Positions 35,301 to 43,238 of a stretch of DNA of 64,000 nt are shown here, piece after piece (the first letter of the stretch is position 1; every line of letters begins with the position of its first letter). The notes under the pieces are model-generated. The model did not search any database. It was not told the DNA's origin and worked only from the letters and a program-made list of their open reading frames with translations. Position numbers and translations under genes: made by a program. This DNA comes from Cyanobium sp. ATX 6F1 (GTDB taxonomy: Bacteria; Cyanobacteriota; Cyanobacteriia; PCC-6307; Cyanobiaceae), in contig NZ_JAGQCS010000004.1 of assembly GCF_024346315.1 (NCBI RefSeq), forward strand, positions 124,001 through 188,000, read 5' to 3'.

Positions 35301-38300
35301 ATCAATGTGGGCACCGGTACGGTAACCAACAACGGCACGATCAAACCCGGCGGTACGGGCGCGGCGGGCACGCTCAACATCACCGGCAATTTCGTCAGCA
35401 GCGCAAGCGGCATCATTGAAGCCGAACTGGGAGGCACCACCGCTGGCAGTCAGTACGACCGGCTGGCGGTTTCAGGCAACGTGACCCTGGGGGGCACCTT
35501 GAACAGCCCCCTGATCAATGGCTTCGTACCCTCCGGGCAAAGCTTTGATGTGATCACCGCCGGCGGCACCGCCACCGGCAGCTTTGCCAGCTCCAATCTG
35601 CCTTCTGGGTTCAACGGGGCGATTGTGGGCAGCGTCTACCGGCTCACTAACTCCGGCCTGGGCTGCCTGGGGATCTGCTGGGATGGCGGCGGTGGTGACA
35701 CCAGCTGGGAAAATGTGGCGAACTGGGGTGGAGATCTTTTACCCACCGCCATTGATGTGGCCTACCTGAACCTGGTGGGCGGTGTCGATGTGACCCTCTC
35801 CAGCAGCCAGAGCGTCAAAGGGCTGAACAGCATCGCTGGAAACAACCTCACGATCAATTCCGGTGGGTCGTTGACGCTGAATGATTCAGGCACGAGTTCC
35901 AGCTTGAACGGTGGACTGACGATCAACGGCGGCACGCTAGGTGGCACGGGTGATGTGACGGTCAGTGGGGCGTTTGACGTCACCTCCTCCAGCTACCTGA
36001 GTGGACCTGGATTGTTCACGACGCAGGGCACCAGCACGGTGAACATGCCCAGTGAGCTCGGAGGCTACTTGAACCTTGAGGGCGGTAAGAACTGGGTGAA
36101 CGAAGGCACACTGACGATCGGTGGTGATGACTTGATCTACTTTGGCTTTGTCGGAGGGGGCGCCAACACGCTGACGAATGCGGTGGGCGCGACCTTGAAT
36201 CTATCGAGCGCCGCTGGCACGCCGCTGAGCTATTGGGCCGGCACAGCGGAGGTGATCAATGCGGGGACATTGAACCAGACGGTGGTCGGTGCGCACACGA
36301 TTGACGTCAACTTCAACAACACGGGCACGGTGAATGTTGATGTGGGCACGCTGTCGATTGGCGGCAGCGGTAGCGACAGCGGCAGCTACGCGGTGGATGC
36401 GGGAACCACGCTCAACTTCAGCAGCGGTACACGCGACCTGAATGCGGGCAGCAACATCACCGGCCTGGGAACGCTGAGCGTCTCGGGTGCGACGGTGAAT
36501 GCCAACAGTGGTCTGACGATCGGCAGCAATCTGCAACTCGATGGCGGCACGCTAGGTGGCACGGGTGATGTGACGGTCAGTGGGGCGTTTGACGTCACCT
36601 CCTCCAGCTACCTGAGTGGACCTGGATTGTTCACGACGCAGGGCACCAGCACGGTGAACATGCCCAGCGTGAGTGGAGGCTCTCTAAACATTTCGAACGG
36701 TAAGAACTGGGTGAACGAAGGCACACTGACGATCGGTGGTGATGACTTGATCTACTTTGGCTTTGTCGGAGGGGGCGCCAACACGCTGACGAATGCGGTG
36801 GGCGCGACCTTGAATCTATCGAGCGCCGCTGGCACGCCGCTGAGCTATTGGGCCGGCACAGCGGAGGTGATCAATGCGGGGACATTGAACCAGACGGTGG
36901 TCGGTGCGCACACGATTGACGTCAACTTCAACAACACGGGCACGGTGAATGTTGATGTGGGCACGCTGTCGATTGGCGGTTCACTGACCCAGTCGGGCGC
37001 GATTGATGTGGCCGCTGGAGCCGTTTTTCAGAAGAGCGGCGGCTTCACCAATGCTTCCACCGGCACCCTCTCGGGCTTTGGCACCATCGATGTGGGCGCC
37101 GGCAACACGCTCACCAACCTCGGCACCATCAGCCCCGGCGGCGATGGCGTGGCGGGTGCTCTCAGCATCACCGGCGTCCTGGCCCTGAGCAGCACCTCCG
37201 TACTCAACCTCGACCTGGGCGGCGCCACGCCTGGCAGTCAATACGACCGGCTGGCGGTTTCGGGCAATGTGAACCTCGGGGGCACGATCAACACCCAACT
37301 CATCAATGGTTTTAGCCCCAGCCTGGGCCAGAACTTTGATGTGATCACATCCGGCGGCACCGCCACCGGTAGCTTTGCCGGCTCGAATCTGCCTTCTGGT
37401 TTCAATGGGGCGATCGTCTTTGGCAGCGTCTACCGGCTCACCAATTCCGGCCTGAGCTGCCTGGGGGTCTGTTGGGATGGCGGCGGTGGTGACACCAGCT
37501 GGGAAACCCTGGCCAACTGGAGTGGCGATCAATTGCCCACCACCAGCGATGTGGCCTACCTGAACCTGGTGGGCGGTGTCGATGTGACCCTCTCCAGCAG
37601 CCAGAGCGTCAAAGGTCTCAATAGCATCGTGGGTAACAACCTCACGATCAATTCCGGTGGTTTGTTGACCCTGAATGATTCAGGAACGAGCTCCACATTG
37701 AATGGTGAACTAGCCATCTACGATGGCGCGTTGACGACCAATGGAGCGCTAACACTGAATGGAAATTCGGTGTGGGCCGGCGGCACCCTTGCTGGAGCGG
37801 GATCATTAACGGTGGGGAGTGGGGCAACGCTGGTGGTGGGTGGCGGGAGTGGGATTGTTCCTGGCACGTATGGCTTGAGTCGGCTGACGAATCAGGGGAC
37901 GGTTCAATGGTTGGCTGAGGGATTAAATTATAGTGCTGATGGTGTAATTGATAACAGCGGCTTGTTCGATGTGGAGATCGGTGATGTCTGGGATGCTGCC
38001 GGATCATTCACGTTCGCGTTCAACAATTTGACTGGAGGAGAGCTGCGCAAGAGTGGGCTGGGAATTAGCTTCTTGGGTAGCGTGAATCTGACCAACAACG
38101 GCTTGGTGGATGTGAGATCTGGCACGTTAGTGGTTAGCCCTAATTCTTTGATACAGAATAATGGGCTGATTCAGACGGCTTCAGATGCAAGCTTTCAGGT
38201 CCAATCCGACTTGACGAATGCCTCCACCGGCACCCTCTCGGGTGGCATTGAAGTCTATTTTGGCACGTTGATCAACTTTGGCACGATCAGCCCCGGTGGT

Positions 38301-41300
38301 GATGGCGTGGTTGGAGTAATAGGCGCCGACAACCTGATCTTGGGCAGCACCTCCGTGCTCAACCTGGACATTGGTGGCGCCACGGGAAGCCAATACGACA
38401 GGCTGTTTACTGCAAACGTCGTCGGCAACGCAAGCCTCGATGGCACGATCAACGCCCAGTTGATCAATGGCTATAGCCCCAGCCCAGGCCAGAACTTCGA
38501 TGTGATCCTCTCCGCCACCACCACCGGCAGCTTTGCCAGCTCGAATCTGCCTTCGGGATTCAACGGCGCGATTGTGGGCAGCGTCTACCGACTCACCAAT
38601 TCCGGCCTGAGCTGCCTGGGCGTCTGTTGGGATGGCGGCGGCGGCACCACCGGCTGGGAAACCCTCGCCAACTGGAGCGGCGATCAATTGCCCACCACCA
38701 CCGATGTGGCCTACCTGAACCTGGTGGGCGGTGTTGATGTGACCCTCTCCAGCAGCCAGAGCGTCAAGGGGCTCAACAGCCTTGTTGCTAACAACCTCAC
38801 AATCAATTCCGGTGGGTCGTTGACACTGAACGATCCAGGCACCGCCTCCAACCTCGCTGGCGATCTCACCGTTAATGGCACCCTGAACATTGAATCGCCC
38901 CTCAGCGCATCGTCGTTGGCCCTCAACGGCGGAGCTTTGGGTGGCAGCGGCAGCCTCACGGTTTCCAATGCCTTCACGCGTACGGGCGGAACCACGGGCA
39001 CCAGCCTCACCGGGGTCACGCTCAACCAGGCCAGCGGTGATCTCAGCCCGGGCGCCTGGAGCGTCAATGGACCGGTGTCGTTCACGGCGGCGGCTGGAAA
39101 CCTGCTGATCGATGGACCCGTGACGGCCACCACCCTGCTGGGCCGCGGTGCCACAGGGCTGACGCTGCAGCCCGGTGTCGTGCTGAACGCCACGGCAAGC
39201 ACGGGGAGTTCCTTGGTGCTCGAGGCCGGCACGGGCGCCTTCACCAACCTGGCCGGCGCCGGGGCGCTAGCGGTCGCACCAGGGGCGCGCTGGTTGGTCT
39301 ATTCCGCCAGCCCCCTGACCGACAACCGCGGCGGCTTGAGCTATGCCTTCAAGCAATACGGCATCACCTACGGCAGTGCGACCCCCGTAGTGGGCGCCGG
39401 CAATGGCTTCCTCTACGGCGCCACGCCAACGGTCACGGCCAGCCTCACCGGCAGCATCAGCAAGACCTACGACGGCACCGTGGCAGCCCCGCTCGCGGCT
39501 GGCAACTATCTCGTCACTGGCGCGATCGACAGCGACACCGTACAGGTGAACAATCCCACGCTGGGCACGTACACATCGGCCGGGACCGGGGGGCGTGGTG
39601 CGAAGGATGCCGGCAGTGGTAAGGATGTCTCCGCTGCTGGGGTGGCGATCACCGGGGCCAGCGAGGGTGCGGTCGCGGTGTATGGCTACCAGTTGGCCAG
39701 CTCAACAGCGACCGGTACCGCCCTGGGCACGATCAATCCCCTCGCGCTCACCGGTGCCGCGATTGCGCCCTCCAGCTCCATTTACGGTTCGGCCCTCAGC
39801 CCCGGTGCGGTCAGCTTCTCCAATGTCTTTTCAGGGGATCTCGTCGGCGCCACGGCTTCCGTCAACACAGGCGGCGTGAGCAGTAGCGGCAACTCCATCG
39901 TTGGCGCCTACACCCAAACGGTCAGCACCACCCTCAGCGGTAGCGATGCGGCGAACTACAGCTTCTCAGGCTTCACATCAACTCCCAACTACACGATCAG
40001 TCCGCTGGCCCTCACAGGCGCTGCGATCGCTTCGGGCAGTTCCATCTACGGCTCAGCACTTGCCCCCGGCGCCGTCAGCTTTGGCAATCTCCTCGTAGGG
40101 GATCTCGTTGGCGCCACGGCTTCCGTCAACACAGGCGGCGTGAGCAGTAGCGGTAACTCCATCGTTGGCGCCTACACCCAATCCGCTGGCACGACCCTCA
40201 TCGGTGGCGATGCGGCGAACTACAGCTTCTCGGGCTTCACCTCAACGCCCAACTACACGATCAGCCCGCTCGCCCTCACAGGCGCGGCGATCGGCTCGGG
40301 CAGTTCCATCTACGGCTCAGCGCTCACCCCAGGCGCGGTGAGCTTTGGCAACCTCTTCTCCGGTGATCTCGTCGGAGCTGCCGCTGCGGTCAACACCTCC
40401 ACCTTGAGCACGGGCGGCAACCCGATCGTTGGTGCCTACACCCAATCCGCCAGCACGGCCCTCAGCGGCTCTGATGCGGCGAACTACAGCTTCTCGGGCT
40501 TCACATCAACGCCTAACTACACAATCAGCCCGCTGGCGCTCACAGGCGCAGCGATTGCTTCGGGCAGTTCGACCTACGGCTCTGCCCTCACCCCAGGCGC
40601 GGTGAGCTTTGGCAATCTCTTCTCCGGTGATCTCGTCGGCTCTGCCATCTCCGTCAACACCTCCATCCTCAGCACCGGCGGCCAAGCCATCGTTGGCGGT
40701 TACACCCAATCCGCCAGCACGGCCCTCAGCGGCTCTGATGCGGCGAACTACTCCTTCTCGGGCTTCACGTCAGCGTCCATCTACACGATCAGTCCCCTAG
40801 ACCTCACGGCCACGGGGGTTCTCGCGAACAACAAGGTCTACGACGGCAACACCGTGGCGACGATCAGCACCAGCGGCGCGACCCTTACGGGTCTGATCGC
40901 GGGTGACCGTGTGGCCCTTGCTGGTGGCACAGGTCTGTTCGCCGATGCCAACGTGGGCCTGGCCAAGCCCGTGGCCGTCAGCGGCTTGGGCCTTGGTGGC
41001 ACCGACGCTGCCAACTACAGCCTGCTGCCTTCCAGCAGCCTCTCCGCCGACATCGCCATCCGCCCCCTCGCCACCTGGAGCGCCTCCACTGCCGGCAACT
41101 GGAGCGATCCGGCCAACTGGGATGCCCTGCCCAGCGGCTCCAACGTGGCCGCCGTGGCGATCCCAGTCGGCAGCGGCGCCCTCACCTATGACGCCGCCGC
41201 CGGCAGCACCAACCTGCAAAGCCTCTTCAACGATCAAAACCTCAGCATCACCGGTGGTTCCCTGGCGGTGAGTGGTGCCACATCCGTGGCCAGCGGCGCC

Positions 41301-43229
41301 AGCTTGAGCCTCAATGGCGGCAGCTTCTCCACCGCCACGTTGATCAACGAAGGGCTGGTGAACGGCAGCGGCCCACTCGCGCTTAATGGGACCTACACGG
41401 AGAACGGCGGCAGCCTTGGCAGCAACTTCTCCAGCGTTGCGATCACCCAGACCAGCGGCGACCTGAACCTCAGTGGCGTGGGGGCTACGGGCCCCGTGAG
41501 CCTCTCCAGCAGCGCCGGCGGCCTCAATCTCAGCGGCGCTGTGAGCTCCGCTGGTGGTCCCATCAGCCTCAGCTCCAGCGGCCCCACCTTGCTTGCCTCC
41601 GGTTCATTGCTCACCAGCCCCGGCGCTCTGATCTCCGTGAGCAGCGGCGGCCCCCTGAGCCTTCTGGGTGCCCGCGTCGATGCCAGCGGCAGCAGTGCCG
41701 GCGGCACGGTGCAGCTTGATGGCAGCTCGCTCACACTCACCAACGCCACGCTGAACACCTCCGGTGCCAGCGACGGTGGTTTGATTCAGCTGGGTCTCAA
41801 AACCCTGCCGAGCAGCACCACCATTACCAACAGCAGCCTGGTGGCCGATCCGCCGGGCCTGGGCGGCACGATCACCATCGACGGCCGTGCCATCGCCCTG
41901 GTCGGCTCCACATTGAACGTGGTCGGTCTCAGTGGTGGCTCGATCCTGTTGGGTTCGGCCAACACCGCCACCTTGAGTCTCGATGCCGCCACATCCCTGG
42001 TCGGCGGCGGTGGGGCGTCGTTCAGCCTGTTCGCCGGCTCAATCGTTAACAACGCCAGCATCATCGGCGGCCGTCTGTTCGTGAACGGCGTGGACTTGGG
42101 CGCCGTGACGGTGCTGCCTGATCTGCCCTCGATCGAGGCGCTGCCCGCTGAGGTGGCATTCCAGTTCAGCGTCGATCTTGGTCAGAGCTCTCCGCTCTCC
42201 AGCGTTGATTACACGGCACCGGGTTCGTTGCTGGTCGCCCAGTGGGAGCAAGTGGGGATCGATCCGCTCTCGATCAGCCTGAGCGAATCGGCGTTCCTGT
42301 TCGCCGACACTTGGATGACGTCAGCTCAGGGTCCCCTGGCGGTGTGGGACAGCCCCACGTCGGGAAGTTTCGCTGAGCTCTTCAGCGATCTGGCCCTCGC
42401 TTCGCCCTATGGCCAGCCCCTGCAGCTTGATCCCGAACTGCTGAGCAACCCGGTGTTCGCCCTGGAGGCCGCTCGCTCTTTCGGCGAACTGATGAACCTT
42501 CGCCTGGCCCAGGACCTGTTCCCCTCGGCCGGGGCCGGGGCCGGGGCCGGGGCTGTGGCGGAGGCGGCCCCTTCACTGCTGGCGTCTCTGATGCCGGCTG
42601 TCGAGCCCAGCGCCCTGCGGCTCTATCAGGATCTGTACCCGTCAGCGGCGATCAGCACGGCCTGGCCCCCGGGTCCCGTGCTCGGTGGGGTGGTGGACGC
42701 GTCGACCGTGGCGGAGCGTTCGATTCAGTTGCTCTCATCCCTGCAGGTGATGGAGCAGTTCACGGCGGCGGATCAGCGGGCCCTGGCGGAATCGGCCGTC
42801 CTGCTGGCCGATGGCTCGATCTACAGCCAGCCGGTGCAGCTCAATCTCGAATGGACACGGCCCATTCCGTCTGCCCCCGCGGCCGCCCCCTCGGCCGCCT
42901 TGGCCGCAACGGGGGCCACTGCGGATCCGTTCAGCCTGCGCTTGCTGCAAGCGCTGTTCCCCTCTACGGCCTTCAATCAGACCTGGCCTTCCGGCGCGGT
43001 GCTCAGCCTTTCGGGCGGCCCCCAGGGCCTGTTTGATCGGGCCGTGCAGCAGTTGTCTCCCCAGCAGGTGAACGATCAATTCACGTCCTCAGAGCAGAAG
43101 GCGCTGGAAGACACCGCCTCCAAGCTCGGCCTGGAGGGCGGAGGCAGGGTGGCCCCAAGCCCGGCCCAGCTGCAGCAGAGCCTGCGGGAGGTGATTCAGG
43201 CGGTGCGTCGCCGGATCAGCGGCCGTTGA
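32352..43229 (+). CDS. TpsA3: giant TPS exoprotein with expanded MBG array and C-terminus, no CHAT partner
   Basis: The product has 3625 residues from ATG 32352 (ATG 32286 would add 22 residues before the signal peptide). The signal peptide and TPS domain are nearly those of TpsA2. Then come beta-repeat regions including two near-identical 437 bp blocks, three WDGG/NW modules (about residues 1083, 1680 and 2064), a YDG module (about 2366), four tandem 88-residue MBG-like units (about 2466-2817), another YDG module (NNKVYDGNTVATI) and a WSASTAGNWSDPANW module. The C-terminal 375 residues are larger than in TpsA2 and repeat short motifs: LRLAQDLFPSA, LRLYQDLYPSA, LRLLQALFPST, and two QFTA.xQ.AL helices. 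It ends 9 bp before the convergent speA. Confidence 0.9.
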   Translation: MAPSIALRHAIGLWALILAGGPVVAGEVSATGGALGLGTAVNGQLGGSCGLGLCQVGGGTAAGRNLFHRFSAFDTRGGITGVNFSTGGAQNVFVGVTSPLGSFIDKLVSFSSPGNLFWLSPGGIAISGAGGFANIQQLNLSTATGWRVGNGVFDAAGTTAGQAALLSGAPVSGLAGAVNDPATLAALGIQKNGDLSIAGGLLTVDQGLLLDAQGGNVLLQAARLQAKGGSVEIQGQSVRQDAPIESSGTSGGSVTINAAGALTNGAPIQANGSSAGGTINLQAGTSLTSSSAITATGTGPMAKGGTIELTAPSVTLAAAQVDASGAGGGGVIRVGGGVQGSPLSLGGANAINTMVDSSSSLKADTTQAGNGGQVVVWAERATLVDGAISARGGPAGGDGGFVETSGREQLAVSRAPDASAPLGKGGTWLLDPNNLTVNASGPDSNVSGFPNATTTGDSAVIAASTINAALNAGTSVSLATSAGGAQAGDITVSAPISKTAGGAASLSLSAHNNINLNANISSLAGALNLNLVANSDNVGGGSVQRQTSGTFIDLNGGNLNLAGNGDFTLIDDFRNLRFDKSGTGSYLAPFFVRLTGVTIGTDMTFSNEVGIVNDLLLANGVTVNKEANIWRFGTTGLRTLGLAPGATSATVISSGGFILAGQGVIGQTLTIGPGVTLQSSGAGTTQLRDSTASTIINNGTIASTTGGTWSILPAGFINNGAVTANNGTVSISSTSWSNGSTGVFNVGPSGTLNLGGTFTNANPGASNRTGGSVFIPGTFDLAGATLDVGSAGLFGSGGLTQLSGTLLGGTLINTDTTPVLTSGLGTLNGMTIGSNVGINGTLRIANDLLLTNGVTVNKGANNWNFVTTGVRTLGLAPGASSATVSSSGGAIFAGSGVSGQTLTIGPGVTLQSSGAGTTTLTNSSAAPIINNGTIASTTGGTWSITPTSFTNGATGTLVVSAGSTLATANNSFSSDGAIQGSGTINVGTGTVTNNGTIKPGGTGAAGTLNITGNFVSSASGIIEAELGGTTAGSQYDRLAVSGNVTLGGTLNSPLINGFVPSGQSFDVITAGGTATGSFASSNLPSGFNGAIVGSVYRLTNSGLGCLGICWDGGGGDTSWENVANWGGDLLPTAIDVAYLNLVGGVDVTLSSSQSVKGLNSIAGNNLTINSGGSLTLNDSGTSSSLNGGLTINGGTLGGTGDVTVSGAFDVTSSSYLSGPGLFTTQGTSTVNMPSELGGYLNLEGGKNWVNEGTLTIGGDDLIYFGFVGGGANTLTNAVGATLNLSSAAGTPLSYWAGTAEVINAGTLNQTVVGAHTIDVNFNNTGTVNVDVGTLSIGGSGSDSGSYAVDAGTTLNFSSGTRDLNAGSNITGLGTLSVSGATVNANSGLTIGSNLQLDGGTLGGTGDVTVSGAFDVTSSSYLSGPGLFTTQGTSTVNMPSVSGGSLNISNGKNWVNEGTLTIGGDDLIYFGFVGGGANTLTNAVGATLNLSSAAGTPLSYWAGTAEVINAGTLNQTVVGAHTIDVNFNNTGTVNVDVGTLSIGGSLTQSGAIDVAAGAVFQKSGGFTNASTGTLSGFGTIDVGAGNTLTNLGTISPGGDGVAGALSITGVLALSSTSVLNLDLGGATPGSQYDRLAVSGNVNLGGTINTQLINGFSPSLGQNFDVITSGGTATGSFAGSNLPSGFNGAIVFGSVYRLTNSGLSCLGVCWDGGGGDTSWETLANWSGDQLPTTSDVAYLNLVGGVDVTLSSSQSVKGLNSIVGNNLTINSGGLLTLNDSGTSSTLNGELAIYDGALTTNGALTLNGNSVWAGGTLAGAGSLTVGSGATLVVGGGSGIVPGTYGLSRLTNQGTVQWLAEGLNYSADGVIDNSGLFDVEIGDVWDAAGSFTFAFNNLTGGELRKSGLGISFLGSVNLTNNGLVDVRSGTLVVSPNSLIQNNGLIQTASDASFQVQSDLTNASTGTLSGGIEVYFGTLINFGTISPGGDGVVGVIGADNLILGSTSVLNLDIGGATGSQYDRLFTANVVGNASLDGTINAQLINGYSPSPGQNFDVILSATTTGSFASSNLPSGFNGAIVGSVYRLTNSGLSCLGVCWDGGGGTTGWETLANWSGDQLPTTTDVAYLNLVGGVDVTLSSSQSVKGLNSLVANNLTINSGGSLTLNDPGTASNLAGDLTVNGTLNIESPLSASSLALNGGALGGSGSLTVSNAFTRTGGTTGTSLTGVTLNQASGDLSPGAWSVNGPVSFTAAAGNLLIDGPVTATTLLGRGATGLTLQPGVVLNATASTGSSLVLEAGTGAFTNLAGAGALAVAPGARWLVYSASPLTDNRGGLSYAFKQYGITYGSATPVVGAGNGFLYGATPTVTASLTGSISKTYDGTVAAPLAAGNYLVTGAIDSDTVQVNNPTLGTYTSAGTGGRGAKDAGSGKDVSAAGVAITGASEGAVAVYGYQLASSTATGTALGTINPLALTGAAIAPSSSIYGSALSPGAVSFSNVFSGDLVGATASVNTGGVSSSGNSIVGAYTQTVSTTLSGSDAANYSFSGFTSTPNYTISPLALTGAAIASGSSIYGSALAPGAVSFGNLLVGDLVGATASVNTGGVSSSGNSIVGAYTQSAGTTLIGGDAANYSFSGFTSTPNYTISPLALTGAAIGSGSSIYGSALTPGAVSFGNLFSGDLVGAAAAVNTSTLSTGGNPIVGAYTQSASTALSGSDAANYSFSGFTSTPNYTISPLALTGAAIASGSSTYGSALTPGAVSFGNLFSGDLVGSAISVNTSILSTGGQAIVGGYTQSASTALSGSDAANYSFSGFTSASIYTISPLDLTATGVLANNKVYDGNTVATISTSGATLTGLIAGDRVALAGGTGLFADANVGLAKPVAVSGLGLGGTDAANYSLLPSSSLSADIAIRPLATWSASTAGNWSDPANWDALPSGSNVAAVAIPVGSGALTYDAAAGSTNLQSLFNDQNLSITGGSLAVSGATSVASGASLSLNGGSFSTATLINEGLVNGSGPLALNGTYTENGGSLGSNFSSVAITQTSGDLNLSGVGATGPVSLSSSAGGLNLSGAVSSAGGPISLSSSGPTLLASGSLLTSPGALISVSSGGPLSLLGARVDASGSSAGGTVQLDGSSLTLTNATLNTSGASDGGLIQLGLKTLPSSTTITNSSLVADPPGLGGTITIDGRAIALVGSTLNVVGLSGGSILLGSANTATLSLDAATSLVGGGGASFSLFAGSIVNNASIIGGRLFVNGVDLGAVTVLPDLPSIEALPAEVAFQFSVDLGQSSPLSSVDYTAPGSLLVAQWEQVGIDPLSISLSESAFLFADTWMTSAQGPLAVWDSPTSGSFAELFSDLALASPYGQPLQLDPELLSNPVFALEAARSFGELMNLRLAQDLFPSAGAGAGAGAVAEAAPSLLASLMPAVEPSALRLYQDLYPSAAISTAWPPGPVLGGVVDASTVAERSIQLLSSLQVMEQFTAADQRALAESAVLLADGSIYSQPVQLNLEWTRPIPSAPAAAPSAALAATGATADPFSLRLLQALFPSTAFNQTWPSGAVLSLSGGPQGLFDRAVQQLSPQQVNDQFTSSEQKALEDTASKLGLEGGGRVAPSPAQLQQSLREVIQAVRRRISGR
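35928..36364 (+). repeat. 437 bp direct repeat in tpsA3, copy 1
   Basis: This copy is nearly identical to 36543-36979, spaced exactly 615 bp. It encodes GGTLGGTGDVTVSGAFDVTS through ANTLTNAVGATLNLSS to NNTGTVNVDVGTLSIGG. The only clear divergence is a patch at about 36052-36086 (LGGYLNLEGG against SGGSLNISNG). Confidence 0.95.
36543..36979 (+). repeat. 437 bp direct repeat in tpsA3, copy 2
   Basis: This is the second copy of the block at 35928-36364. The spacing of 615 bp is a multiple of three, so loss or gain of one unit by recombination would keep the frame of tpsA3. Confidence 0.95.
39747..40802 (+). repeat. Four tandem 264 bp MBG-like units in tpsA3
   Basis: The unit start (CTCACAGGCGC or close variants) falls at 39747, 40011, 40275 and 40539, with the next segment at 40803. 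The period is thus exactly 264 bp, or 88 codons, four times. Each unit reads LTGAAI..GSSIYGSAL.PGA, VSFGNLFSGDLVGA, then GSDAANYSFSGFTSTPNYTI. TpsA2 has a single unit (about 28480-28735). The high DNA identity and exact period point to recent expansion by recombination. Confidence 0.95.
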
Positions 43230-43238
43230 GCCTCGCCC

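Noticed and set aside
43230-43238. Possible shared transcription terminator between convergent tpsA3 and speA
   Set aside because: The gap is only 9 bp, and I found no hairpin followed by a T-run on either strand.
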